DNA of 64,000 bases from VAXT01 sp963794605 (GCA_963794605.1 CAWCEN010000002.1:682001-746000), one strand, 5' to 3'; shown: positions 8,813 through 16,792, counted from the first letter of the stretch. Notes: generated by a model from the sequence alone, not told the origin. Program-made: numbers and translations.

Positions 8813-9091
8813 ATGGTCAGAGCGTTCGTCGTCTACGAGAGCGAGCCCGATCCGGAGCGCTACGAGCAGCACGTCGAGCTGTGCCGCCGGGTGCCCGGGT
8901 CCACCTTCAGGCACGGCCGCATCTTCGCCGCGCCGATGGGCGAGCCGAAGTTCAAGTACTACGCCGAGTGGGAGTTCGCGGACATGGACGCCTTCAAGGA
9001 GGCCGGGCGCACGGACGAGTTCATGGCCACCGGCAAGGACGGGATTGCGATGGGCATCCCGTTCCACGTCCACTTCGCCGAAGTTGACTGA
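8813..9091 (+). CDS. EthD-like dimeric alpha/beta barrel protein
   Basis: A 92-residue protein of the EthD/dimeric ferredoxin-like barrel type, with the pattern VVYESEPDPERYEQHVELC near the start and a histidine-containing end (FHVHFAEVD). Such proteins occur beside aromatic and acyl-CoA degradation enzymes as small isomerases, cyclases or accessory proteins. It overlaps the following crotonase gene by 8 bases, so the two are probably coupled. Confidence 0.8.
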   Translation: MVRAFVVYESEPDPERYEQHVELCRRVPGSTFRHGRIFAAPMGEPKFKYYAEWEFADMDAFKEAGRTDEFMATGKDGIAMGIPFHVHFAEVD

Positions 9092-9899
9092 GCCCACGTA
9101 CCCGAGCCCGGTTTCGCCCGACGAGCTCGGCTTCGAGAAGATCGTCTACGAGAAGGCGCCGCCCCGGGCGACGATCACCTTCAACCGCCCGGAGATCCTG
9201 AACGCATTCGATTTCCAGATGCTCCGCGAGCTCGCGCGGGCCTGCGAGGACGCGTCCTGGGACGACGAGATCCGCGTCGTCGTGCTCACGGGCGCGGGCC
9301 GCGCGTTCTGCGTCGGGGCCGATCTCAGCTCGTGGGCAGAGGACTACCTCGACAAGCCGACCGAGTACTGGAAGTGGTTCGGCGCGTTCAAGGACGCCCA
9401 CGACCGGCTGCGGGAGATCGGCAAGCCCACGGTCGCGCGCATCAACGGGATCGCGGTCGGCGGCGGCAACGAGTTTCAGATGGCCTGCGATCTCGCGGTC
9501 ATGGTCGACGACGCGTTCGTACGGCACGTCGGCCCCGAGCACGGGTCGGTGCCGGCGGGCGGTGCGACGCAGTGGCTGACGATCATGGTCGGCGACCGGC
9601 GTGCCCGCGAGATCGTGCTCATGTGCGAGGAGATCCCCGCGCAGAAGTGCGAGGAGTGGGGCCTCGTGAACCGGGTCGTCCCGGCCTCTGAGCTCGACGC
9701 CGAGGTCGACCGCATGGTCGAGAACCTCGCGCGCAAGCTCCCGCAGACGACGCGCTACGCGAAGCAGCACCTCAACTTCTGGCGCGATCTCGCCTGGCAC
9801 GAGACGATCAACCACGCACGCGACTGGCTCGCTCTCTCGATGGCGACCGAGGAGCCGAAGGCCGCGATCAAGCGCTTCCTCGAGAAGAAGAGTGAGTGA
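9084..9899 (+). CDS. Enoyl-CoA hydratase/isomerase family protein (crotonase)
   Basis: A 271-residue crotonase-fold protein. The oxyanion-hole segments are GAGRAFCVGADLSSW and NGIAVGGGNEFQMACDLAV. The stretch VGPEHGSVPAGGATQWLTI resembles 6-oxocyclohex-1-ene-1-carbonyl-CoA hydratase-type crotonases more than short-chain hydratases, so a ring-cleaving or unusual hydratase is possible. The start is TTG at 9084, overlapping the EthD-like stop by 8 bases; the ORF back to 9045 reads the upstream gene out of frame. It overlaps the next crotonase gene by 8 bases. Confidence 0.82.
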   Translation: MTEPTYPSPVSPDELGFEKIVYEKAPPRATITFNRPEILNAFDFQMLRELARACEDASWDDEIRVVVLTGAGRAFCVGADLSSWAEDYLDKPTEYWKWFGAFKDAHDRLREIGKPTVARINGIAVGGGNEFQMACDLAVMVDDAFVRHVGPEHGSVPAGGATQWLTIMVGDRRAREIVLMCEEIPAQKCEEWGLVNRVVPASELDAEVDRMVENLARKLPQTTRYAKQHLNFWRDLAWHETINHARDWLALSMATEEPKAAIKRFLEKKSE

Positions 9900-10662
9900 G
9901 CTCATTCTCACGGGGCGCGACGGGGCGATCGCGGTCGTCACGCTCAACCGGCCCGACGCCCTGAACGCGCTTTCGGACGAGCTCATGGAGCAGCTCGTGT
10001 CGACATTGCAGGAGCTCGATCGGGATGACGAGGTGCGGTGCATCGTTCTCGGCGGCAACGACAAGGCGTTCGCCGCCGGCGCGGACATCGCCGAGCTCGC
10101 CCGCTCGTCCGCGATCGACCTCTACTACCAGCGGCGTATCGAGCGCTGGGACGCGATCCGCGGCCTTTGGACGCCGCTCGTCGCCGCGGTCTCGGGCTAC
10201 TGCCTCGGCGGCGGGTGCGAACTGGCCATGGCCTGCGACCTGATCGTCGCCTCGGAGGGCGCGAAGTTCGGCCAGCCCGAGACCGGAGTCGGCGTCATCC
10301 CGGGTGCGGGCGGCACGCAGCGGCTCACGCGCACGGTTGGCAAGGCGCTCGCGATGGACGTGATCCTGAGCGGCCGGTTCTTGACCGCAGACGAGGCGCT
10401 TGCCGCGGGGCTCGTTGCGCGGGTCGCTTCCGAGGGCGAGTGGCTCGACGAGGCGAAGCGCGTCGCGCAGGACATCGCGTCCAAGGCGCCGGTCGCCACG
10501 CGGCTGGCCAAGGAAGGGGTCGACCGAGCCTACGAGGGCCCGCTCCAGCTCGGCCTCGAGTACGAGCGGCGGCTGCTCTACCTCGCGTTCGCCTCCGACG
10601 ACGCGAAGGAGGGCCTGACCGCTTTCATGGAAAAGCGCAAACCCGATTTCCGAGGGAGGTAA
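9892..10662 (+). CDS. Enoyl-CoA hydratase (PaaF-like)
   Basis: A 256-residue canonical enoyl-CoA hydratase. Both catalytic glutamates are present, in GGGCELAMACDL and FGQPETGVGVIPGAGGTQRL, and CoA-binding ADIAEL and the end FMEKRKPDFRGR are typical. It would hydrate trans-2-enoyl-CoA, as PaaF does in phenylacetate degradation or in beta-oxidation. Start GTG 9892 overlaps the upstream gene by 8 bases. A hairpin repeat follows the stop directly. Confidence 0.88.
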   Translation: MSELILTGRDGAIAVVTLNRPDALNALSDELMEQLVSTLQELDRDDEVRCIVLGGNDKAFAAGADIAELARSSAIDLYYQRRIERWDAIRGLWTPLVAAVSGYCLGGGCELAMACDLIVASEGAKFGQPETGVGVIPGAGGTQRLTRTVGKALAMDVILSGRFLTADEALAAGLVARVASEGEWLDEAKRVAQDIASKAPVATRLAKEGVDRAYEGPLQLGLEYERRLLYLAFASDDAKEGLTAFMEKRKPDFRGR

Positions 10663-10714
10663 TTTTCGGCGCGTTCAGCGACGAAAATGCGAACGGCCGC
10701 CGGCTAGGCGGCCG
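10663..10714 (+). repeat. Double-hairpin repeat, family 2 copy (or terminator)
   Basis: Directly after the hydratase stop. Hairpin 1 pairs TTTTCG (10663-10668) with CGAAAA (10682-10687) with an inner CGC/GCG pair. Then TGCGAA leads into hairpin 2, a perfect 8-bp stem CGGCCGCC/GGCGGCCG (10694-10701/10707-10714). The two-hairpin layout matches copies at 35586-35642 and 49639-49828. It may also stop transcription before the GerW-like gene. Confidence 0.6.
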
Positions 10715-10764
10715 CAGCTCGGTTCTGCTGAGCCTTGGAGCCGAGAATCGATGAGAGGAGGAGC

Positions 10765-11064
10765 ATGCCGAACGTGGATGAACTGCTCGCAGGCGCGCGC
10801 GATGCCATCTCGGTCAAGCGCGTGTTCGGCGACCCGATCGAGACCGAAGGCGTGACCATCATCCCGGCCGCGAAGGTCGGCGGCGGCGGAGGCGGTGGCG
10901 GCGACAGCGAGGACAACGGCGGAGGCGGCTTCGGGATCGGCGCCAAGCCGGTCGGCGTCTACGTGATCAAGGACGGCGACGTCAGCTGGCAGCCGGCGGT
11001 CGATGTGAACCGGATCATCGCCCTCACGTTCATGCTCGGGCTCGTCTTCGCGCTCAGACACTGA
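10765..11064 (+). CDS. GerW/YtfJ family protein
   Basis: A 99-residue protein with the GerW/YtfJ pattern: a short N-terminal helix, FGDPIETEGVTIIPAAKV, then a glycine-rich loop (about residues 39-57) and a beta segment ending in a hydrophobic helix. In Bacillus the family is needed for spore germination, but homologues are common in non-spore-formers and their role is unknown. The ATG at 10765 is preceded by GAGGAGGAG. Its TGA overlaps a CTG that appears to start the next gene. Confidence 0.75.
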   Translation: MPNVDELLAGARDAISVKRVFGDPIETEGVTIIPAAKVGGGGGGGGDSEDNGGGGFGIGAKPVGVYVIKDGDVSWQPAVDVNRIIALTFMLGLVFALRH

Positions 11065-12269
11065 GCCGCTCGCTCACCAGCGCTCGCCCACTGGACGCGC
11101 TCAGGCGCCTGAGCGAGCCCCCTCGGCTGCGTACGCTCGGCGAGGACGAGACGCGACGCTCCACCTGGCTCGAGCTCTTCTTCGACCTCGTCTTCGTCGT
11201 CGCGGTCGCTCAGCTCGGCCGCGAGCTAGGGCTCGATGTCACCGCGGGCGGCTTCTTCAAGTTCCTGGCGTTCTTCATCCCGGTGTGGTGGGCCTGGATG
11301 GGCTTCACCTTCTACGCCAACCGCTTCGACACGGACGACCTGCCGTACCGCCTCGTCGTTTTCGCGGCGATGCTCGGCGTGGCGGCGCTCGCGACGACCT
11401 TGCCGGCCGCGTTCGCGGGCGCCACTCGGGGCTTCGTGCTCGCGTACGTGTTCGTCCGCATCATGCTGCTCGTTCTCTACGCGCGGGCGATCCGCCACGT
11501 CGAGCAGGGACGGGCGATCGCAGTCTTCTACTTCACGACGTTCTCGGCCGCTGTCGTCGTCTGGCTCGCATCGCTCCTGTTCCCGGCGCCGGAGCGCTAC
11601 TGGATCTGGGTGGTCGCCCTCGCGATCGAGCTACCTGCGCCGATCGTCGGCTGGCGGCTGATCCCGAGCGGTCCGGTCGATCCAAGGCATGCGCCCGAGC
11701 GGCTCGGACTGCTGACGATCATCGTGCTCGGCGAGTCCGTCTTCGCCGTCGTGCTCGGAGTGGGCGACGTGAACTGGAGCGCGGAGGCGCTGTTCGCCGC
11801 GGTCGGAGGCTTTCTCTGCGCAGCCGCCTTCTGGTGGATCTACTTCGAGTTCGTCAACCCGGAGTTTGCGTTTGCAACGCTGAGGCGGGGCGGGCGAATC
11901 ATGCGCGGGCTCGTGTTCGTCTACGCGAACTATCCGGTGATCGCCGGGCTCGCGGCGCTTGGAATCGGAGTGAAGCTCGCCATCCTGGCTGCCGGCGGCC
12001 AGTCGGCGTACGACGACAGCGGCTGGGTTCTCTGCGCCGGGCTCGCGCTCTCCATGATCGGGCTCGCCGCCGTCGAGATCGTCTTGCCGCCCTACTGGCG
12101 CGCGATCGATTTTTGGTTGCGGGTCGCGACTGCTGTGCTCGCGCTGGCCCTGATCCCGTTCGCGTCGTCGCTCTCGCCGCTCCTGATCGTCTGGCTCCTG
12201 GCGATCGCTCTCGTCGTACAGGTCGCAGTCGAGCTGCTCGGCCACGAGCAGCACCTCGAGGGGCTCTAG
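11061..12269 (+). CDS. Low temperature requirement A (LtrA) family protein
   Basis: A 402-residue membrane protein of the LtrA family with about ten hydrophobic segments. The conserved opening RRSTWLELFFDLVFVVAVAQ lies at about residues 36-55. No ATG, GTG or TTG exists in this frame between the upstream gene and that motif: the first GTG (11283) would remove it and the first membrane segment. The only start-like codon in the right place is CTG 11061, which overlaps the TGA of the GerW-like gene as CTGA. Codon third positions are G/C-rich from 11061 on. Family function is unknown beyond cold-sensitivity in Listeria. Confidence 0.8.
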   Translation: MSRSLTSARPLDALRRLSEPPRLRTLGEDETRRSTWLELFFDLVFVVAVAQLGRELGLDVTAGGFFKFLAFFIPVWWAWMGFTFYANRFDTDDLPYRLVVFAAMLGVAALATTLPAAFAGATRGFVLAYVFVRIMLLVLYARAIRHVEQGRAIAVFYFTTFSAAVVVWLASLLFPAPERYWIWVVALAIELPAPIVGWRLIPSGPVDPRHAPERLGLLTIIVLGESVFAVVLGVGDVNWSAEALFAAVGGFLCAAAFWWIYFEFVNPEFAFATLRRGGRIMRGLVFVYANYPVIAGLAALGIGVKLAILAAGGQSAYDDSGWVLCAGLALSMIGLAAVEIVLPPYWRAIDFWLRVATAVLALALIPFASSLSPLLIVWLLAIALVVQVAVELLGHEQHLEGL

Positions 12270-13228
12270 CCCACTGCGAGCTCAGCCGGGACGATCTCGA
12301 CGGAGGTCGACTTCCCGCCGCGGACGACCTGCATCGTGGCGGCTTGACCGATCAGCTCGCCTGCCATCAGCCGCTGCAGGTCGTTGACCTGCTCGACCGC
12401 GGTCCCGTCGACGTCGACGATCAGATCCTCCGGCCGAAGCCCGGCCGTCTCCGCGGGGCTGCCGTCGACGACCTCCACGACCTCGATCGCGGAGCTTCGT
12501 CCGAGCCGCGCCGCGACCCTAGGCGGCAACGGCCGCGAGCCGCCGGCGATCCCGATGTACGCCCGCCGGAAGCGGCCCTCGCTCATCAGCGCGCCGATGA
12601 TCTTGCGCGTGGTCGCGTCGATGGGGACAGCGAGGCCGAGCCCGAGACCCGCAACAGCCGTGTTGATGCCGACGACGTGCGCACTCGCGTCGGCGAGCGC
12701 GCCGCCGGAGTTGCCCGGGTTGAGCGCTGCATCAGTTTGGATCACGTTTTCGACCACCCTTCCGGCCGGGACGGGGAGCGAGCGGCCGAGGGCCGAGACG
12801 ACGCCTGCGGTGACCGTTCCGCCGAAGCCGAGCGGGCTTCCGATCGCGACGACGAGCTGGCCGACGCGCAGCCTCTCTGCGTCGCCGAGATTGGCTGCGG
12901 TCAGGCCGTTCGTATCGAGGCGGAGCACGGCAAGGTCGGAGAGCGGATCCGACCCGATCACCCTGAAGTCCTCCTCGCGGCCGTCGGAGAACGCTGCGCG
13001 TCCCGAAGCATCGGTGCGCGCGACGACGTGCGCGGACGTCAGCAGGAACCCGTCGGGTGTGATCACGACTCCGCTCCCGCCGCCATCGAGCCTTCGCCCG
13101 CCGCGCACGCGTCGTGAGACCTTCAGGCTCGCGACCGACGGCGCCAGCCGTTCTGCGACCGAGATCACCGCTTGCGAATAGGCGTCCAGGGCCTCGGACT
13201 CGGTCGGCGCATTGGAGATGAACTGCAT
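12266..13228 (-). CDS. HtrA-like trypsin/PDZ serine protease
   Basis: A 320-residue S1C protease with a C-terminal PDZ domain. The catalytic triad is complete: His67 in LLTSAHVV, Asp98 in DPLSDLAVL, Ser174 in NPGNSGGAL. The PDZ domain covers about residues 215-310 (GSPAETAGLRPEDLIVDVDG). No signal peptide or membrane anchor is visible after MQFISNAPTESEALDAYSQA, unlike most actinobacterial HtrA proteins, so it may act in the cytosol or the start may lie elsewhere. Convergent with LtrA, overlapping by 4 bases. Confidence 0.87.
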   Translation of the reverse strand: MQFISNAPTESEALDAYSQAVISVAERLAPSVASLKVSRRVRGGRRLDGGGSGVVITPDGFLLTSAHVVARTDASGRAAFSDGREEDFRVIGSDPLSDLAVLRLDTNGLTAANLGDAERLRVGQLVVAIGSPLGFGGTVTAGVVSALGRSLPVPAGRVVENVIQTDAALNPGNSGGALADASAHVVGINTAVAGLGLGLAVPIDATTRKIIGALMSEGRFRRAYIGIAGGSRPLPPRVAARLGRSSAIEVVEVVDGSPAETAGLRPEDLIVDVDGTAVEQVNDLQRLMAGELIGQAATMQVVRGGKSTSVEIVPAELAVG

Positions 13229-13266
13229 TGGGCCGAAGCTAGCAATGCGACGTTAGGCTGCGGCGG

Positions 13267-14037
13267 ATGGCAGAGGTCGAGACGAGTCGCGACGGCGGCG
13301 TGCTGACGATCACGCTCAACCGCCCCGACGTGCTGAACGCGTTCAACGCGTCGATGCACCAGGCTCTCGGCGAAGCCTTCGCCGAGGCGGCCGACGCGTC
13401 GGTGCGCGCCGTCGTCCTCACGGGCGCGGGACGCGGGTTCTGCGTGGGGCAGGACCTGACCGAGTTCCGCGGCGCGGCCGGCGACATCGGCAGCCGCCTG
13501 CGTGACAACTACCACCCGAACATCCTGGCCATCCGGGGGCTGGAAAAGCCCGTGATCGCAGCGGTCAACGGCGCCGCGGCCGGGGCGGGACTCTCGTTCG
13601 CGTGCGCGTGCGACATCCGAATTGCCTCCGACGCCGCGAGCTTCGTGCCGGCGTTCATCAACGTCGGCCTCGTCCCCGACTCGGGCGGGACGTACTTCGT
13701 CGTCGAGCTGCTCGGCTACGCGCGGGCGTTCGAGTGGATGACGTCGGGCCGGAAGCTGTCGGCGGCCGAGGCGCACGAGTGGGGGCTCGTCTCGGAGGTC
13801 GTGGAGGCCGACGCCCTTGCGGTACGCGCCGCCGAGGTCGCAGCTCGGTTCGCGGCGATGCCCACGCGCGGCGTCGGGATGACCAAGCGGCTCTTCTCGG
13901 AGGCAGCGCGGAACCGACTGGAGGAGCAACTCGAGCTCGAAGCCGAGCTGCAAACGGCCGCGACGCAGACGAACGACTTCCGCGAAGGCGTGACCGCCTT
14001 CCTCGAGAAGCGCAAGCCCGAGTTCAGCGGCTCCTAG
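13267..14037 (+). CDS. paaG: PaaG-like ring-1,2-epoxyphenylacetyl-CoA isomerase
   Basis: A 256-residue crotonase very close in pattern to PaaG, which isomerises the ring epoxide of phenylacetyl-CoA to an oxepin. Diagnostic stretches are GAGRGFCVGQDLTEF, NVGLVPDSGGT (Asp in place of the hydratase glutamate) and the C-terminus FLEKRKPEFSGS. The paaABCD genes that make its substrate are 3-5 kb downstream on the other strand. ATG start at 13267, divergent from the HtrA gene with 38 bases between starts. Confidence 0.85.
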   Translation: MAEVETSRDGGVLTITLNRPDVLNAFNASMHQALGEAFAEAADASVRAVVLTGAGRGFCVGQDLTEFRGAAGDIGSRLRDNYHPNILAIRGLEKPVIAAVNGAAAGAGLSFACACDIRIASDAASFVPAFINVGLVPDSGGTYFVVELLGYARAFEWMTSGRKLSAAEAHEWGLVSEVVEADALAVRAAEVAARFAAMPTRGVGMTKRLFSEAARNRLEEQLELEAELQTAATQTNDFREGVTAFLEKRKPEFSGS

Positions 14038-14310
14038 CTACGAGCGTGGCTTCAGCTCGACGGTGAGATCGCAGTCGAGCGCCTCCGCGATTCCAAGCAG
14101 CGTGTCGATCCGCGGCGGGCGCCCGCCGGACTCGAGACGCGCGATCGCCGACTGAGTCGTCCCGGTCAACTCGGCGAGCTCTTTCTGCGAAAGCCCGAGC
14201 GCCTTCCGCTGATCGGCGACCTGCTCTGCGATCTGCGCAAAGAACCACCCCTGATCGGCGTCGACGTGGGCGAGCCGCTCGCGGAGCTTCTCGAAGGTGT
14301 CAGGGCTCAT
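14038..14310 (-). CDS. XRE-family transcriptional regulator
   Basis: A 90-residue helix-turn-helix regulator. The HTH is SQKELAELTGTTQSAIARLE (about residues 39-58), of the HigA-antitoxin-like XRE type, after an N-terminal helix. I chose ATG 14310 (MSPDTFEKLRE) rather than the longer frame to 14349, because the extra residues are encoded by the operator/promoter region. No HigB/RelE-type toxin is adjacent; the divergent neighbour is a three-TM protein. Inverted repeats upstream suggest autoregulation. Confidence 0.85.
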   Translation of the reverse strand: MSPDTFEKLRERLAHVDADQGWFFAQIAEQVADQRKALGLSQKELAELTGTTQSAIARLESGGRPPRIDTLLGIAEALDCDLTVELKPRS

Positions 14311-14375
14311 ATCGCATCGAGGCGATAATAGCAAAAGCGCTATTGACAATCCATCTCACATCTGCTATAGATAGC
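14310..14375. promoter_or_regulatory. Divergent operator region with three inverted repeats
   Basis: Three related palindromes lie between the XRE gene and the divergent membrane-protein gene: TATCGC-N6-GCGATA (14310-14315/14322-14327), AATAGC-N6-GCTATT (14327-14332/14339-14344) and GCTAT-N2-ATAGC (14364-14368/14371-14375). Half-sites resemble each other (ATAGC/GCTAT). The third covers the -10 box of the rightward promoter. A site for the adjacent XRE protein is the simplest reading. Confidence 0.65.
14343..14371 (+). promoter_or_regulatory. Consensus-like sigma-70 promoter
   Basis: TTGACA (14343-14348), 17-base spacer, TATAGA (14366-14371). The expected transcription start, 6-8 bases downstream of the -10 box, falls at about 14377-14380, directly at the ATG at 14380, so the transcript is probably leaderless. 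AT content here is much higher than in the flanking sequence. Confidence 0.75.
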
Positions 14376-14379
14376 GAAC

Positions 14380-14679
14380 ATGAGATACATCCTAGCCGGG
14401 GTTCTCATGGCAGGCGGGATCGTGTGGATCGTGGTCGAAGCGCAAAGGCCAGACGGCTACTACTCATCGGGAGACGTGACTCACTGGGAGCACGCATCGA
14501 ACGCGGGCAGCGCGCCCGTGATCGTTGGCAGCCTGGTCGTCGCTTCCGTCATCGCTTTCACCTTTCTCATCGGCGGCGTTCTCTCCCGTCGCCTGAGTGG
14601 GATGGCCGCTGTGTGCGGAGGGATGATTTACGTCTTGGCGTGGGCGGTCGCGTGGGTTGGTCTGATGGGCGGACACTGA
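14380..14679 (+). CDS. Three-TM membrane protein of unknown function
   Basis: A 99-residue hydrophobic protein with membrane segments at about residues 2-20, 46-66 and 73-95 and a short polar loop (AQRPDGYYSSGDVTHWEHAS) after the first. No recognised family. It is expressed from a strong promoter that seems to give a leaderless mRNA and whose -10 box is overlapped by a palindrome, so it is probably the main target of the divergent XRE regulator. Lacks a ribosome-binding site in the 7 bases before ATG, as expected for leaderless expression. Confidence 0.7.
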   Translation: MRYILAGVLMAGGIVWIVVEAQRPDGYYSSGDVTHWEHASNAGSAPVIVGSLVVASVIAFTFLIGGVLSRRLSGMAAVCGGMIYVLAWAVAWVGLMGGH

Positions 14680-14713
14680 GATGCCCATGACGCTCGCAGG
14701 CACGGTGCCTCAC

Positions 14714-14932
14714 TTAGCTGAGCAGGGCGCGGATTTCGGAGTGCTCGGGAAACCGGCCTTCATCCTGCTTCGAGAAGATGACCGTGCCATCCACGAGCAC
14801 GTCGTACTGGCCCTTCGCGCCTTCCTCGATCGAGGCGTTGTGTCCCGAGTCGTTCAACTCGGCCGCGAGACTCGCGGCCCGGACGTCATAGCCGTCTCAG
14901 ACGGGGCAGTACTGGATCAGGACGAGCGCCAC
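14714..14932 (-). CDS. Rdx/SelW-type protein with in-frame TGA (candidate selenoprotein)
   Basis: A 72-codon minus-strand frame from GTG 14932 to TAA 14714 is interrupted only by a TGA at codon 12 (14897-14899). Read through, it matches the Rdx (SelW/SelT/SelH) family: IQYCPV-U-DGYDVRAASL, then GQYDVLVDGTVIFSK and GRFPEHSEI. The TGA is exactly the second position of the redox C-x-x-C motif, giving C-P-V-U. A hairpin with a G-first loop lies 25 nt after the TGA. Either selenocysteine or a C-to-A change of TGC. An in-frame TAG just upstream limits the start to this GTG. No Sec machinery genes are in the window. Confidence 0.72.
14861..14879 (-). promoter_or_regulatory. Candidate bacterial SECIS hairpin
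   Basis: On the minus-strand mRNA, GGCCGCGA pairs perfectly with UCGCGGCC around a 3-nt loop GUC. The loop begins 25 nt after the UGA codon. Bacterial SECIS elements are known to lie just downstream of UGA with the apical loop about 16-37 nt away and a G among the first loop bases; both are met. The region is coding and GC-rich, so chance pairing is possible. Confidence 0.5.
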
Positions 14933-14985
14933 GGCGCAAACCTACCCGTTGACTCGGCTCGACCGGCAGCGCATGATCGGCGCCG

Positions 14986-15366
14986 GTGAGCACGAGCGCC
15001 GAGATCGTCGCCTGGGTCTGCTTCGTCGTCGGGATCGTCCTCCTGCTCGCCGGCGTCGTCATCGGCCTCGTCCTCTCGCTTCGGCGAGTCACGAAGGAGT
15101 GGAACCAGAAGGTGACGCAGCTGCGTGGCCAGGTCGACGACCTGAAGAAGACGGCCGTGACCGGCTCGATGCGCGCGGCTCCCGACGAGGGCTCAGCCTC
15201 GGCCGCCGAGGCGCAGGCAGCGGCGGTCAAGAGCTCGCTCGACGAGATCGGCGGAATCGTCGCGTCGCTCCCGGAGAACATCCGCTTCGCCGGGCTTCTC
15301 GTCCTCGTCGGAGCGGCGCTGATGAGCGTCGCCACAGTGCAGTTCGGAGGCCACTCGATCTTCTAA
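14986..15366 (+). CDS. Two-TM membrane protein of unknown function
   Basis: A 126-residue protein with a hydrophobic N-terminal segment (about residues 7-31), a polar, probably coiled-coil middle (RRVTKEWNQKVTQLRGQVDD, about 33-52) and a second C-terminal hydrophobic segment (about 101-119). GTG start at 14986. Divergent from the Rdx-type gene. No family recognised. Confidence 0.65.
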   Translation: MSTSAEIVAWVCFVVGIVLLLAGVVIGLVLSLRRVTKEWNQKVTQLRGQVDDLKKTAVTGSMRAAPDEGSASAAEAQAAAVKSSLDEIGGIVASLPENIRFAGLLVLVGAALMSVATVQFGGHSIF

Positions 15367-15399
15367 GGGATAGGGTCGCCTCCTCGGAGAGGAGGAGCG

Positions 15400-16792
15400 A
15401 TGGAAAGGGACGAAGCTCTGCACGGGTTCATCGAGGGCGTTCGAGGAGAGGTGCTGCGCCCCAGGGGATCAAGGCGTACGACGAGGCGCGAGCAGATCTG
15501 GAACGGGCTCATCGATCGCAAGCCGGCGCTGATCGTCCGCTGCGCAGGTGTCGCTGACGTCGTCGACTCGGTCAACTTTGCGCGCGAGAACGACCTGCTG
15601 CTCTCGATCAGGGGCGGCGGCCACAACGTCGCCGGCAACGCAGTGAACGACGACGGCCTGGTCATCGACCTGTCGCGGATGCGCGGCATCCGCGTCGACC
15701 CGTCGAAGAAGACCGTGCGCGCGGAGGGCGGCGTGACCTGGGGCGACCTTGACCGGGAGACGCAGCTGTTCGGCCTCGCAGTCCCCGGCGGTGTCGTCTC
15801 GACGACTGGCATCGCCGGCCTGACGCTCCACGGCGGCGCGGGGCATCTCCGTCGCAAGCACGGGCTTTCGATCGACAACCTCCTGTCCGTCGACATCGTC
15901 ACCGCCGACGGCGAACTCCGCCACGCGAGCGCGGACGAGAACGACGACCTCTTCTGGGCGGTCCGCGGCGCCGGAAGCAACTTCGGGGTCGTCACCTCGT
16001 TCGAGTTCCGGGCCCACGACGTCGGGCCGATGGTCATGGTCGGGGCCGTCTTCTACCCGGCCGAAGACAGCCAGAAAGTCGTCCGCCAGTGGCGCGACTA
16101 CGTCGTGCGGGGCCCGGACGAACTGAGCTCGATCGCTTTCCTGTGGAGCGTCCCGGCCGCGGACCCGTTTCCGCCCGAGCATCACGGGAAGCCGGCGTGC
16201 GTCGTCGCTGCCGCCTACGCGGGCTCGGTCGAAGACGGCGAGCCTTTCATCCAGCCGCTGCGCGAATTCGCCGAGCCGCTGGTCGACGCGAGTGGGCCAT
16301 GGCCCTGGATCGGTCTGCAGAGCGGCTTCGATGGGCTTTTCCCTCCGGGGCAGTTCCACTACTGGAAGTCGCGCGCCCTCGCCGAGCTGATCCGACGACG
16401 CCATCGACGAGATCGCCGAGTGGGCGACTCGCCGCCCGACTCCGCTCACGGATCTCATCATCTGGCACCAGGGCGGCGCGATGAGCCGAGTCGGCGAGGC
16501 GGACACCGCTTATGGCGGCCGCGATGCGGAGTTCCTGGTGTCCGGAGAGGTGAACTGGACGGATCCGGCGCAGAACGACGAAGGAGTCGCCTATGGGCGT
16601 GAGTTCTGGGCGGCGATGGAGAAGCACTCGACAGGCGGCCTCTACCTGAACTTCGCCGGTCTCGGCGAAGAGAAGGAGGAGCTCGTCAGGGCCGGGTACG
16701 CCGGGAACTACGAGCGGCTGGCCGAGTTGAAAGCCAAGTACGACCCGTCGAACCTGTTCCGCATGAACATGAACATCACTCCGCCGAGCTAG
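15400..16792 (+). pseudogene. FAD-linked oxidase (berberine-bridge type), single frameshift
   Basis: Encodes a flavoprotein of about 463 residues: FAD-binding region LLSIRGGGHNVAGNAV with the His used for covalent flavin, GGVVSTTGIAGLTLHGGAGH, and the C-terminal BBE segment with NLFRMNMNITPP. The frame breaks at 16388-16394: frame 1 ends AELIRR, and the next frame resumes as SDDAIDEIAEWATRRPTPL and runs to 16792. Skipping one base near 16390 restores a normal protein, so this is an insertion or an assembly error. ATG 15400 follows GAGGAGGAG. Confidence 0.78.

Noticed and set aside
11283..12269. LtrA starting at GTG 11283
   Set aside because: This would delete the conserved WLELFFDLVF motif and the first membrane segment.
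14861..14879. Reading the hairpin as a terminator
   Set aside because: It lies inside the coding frame with no T-run and has the distance and loop expected for a SECIS instead.
14681..14989. 102-residue plus-strand frame over the Rdx-type gene
   Set aside because: Its translation has no family features, while the opposite strand gives a clear Rdx protein once the TGA is read through.
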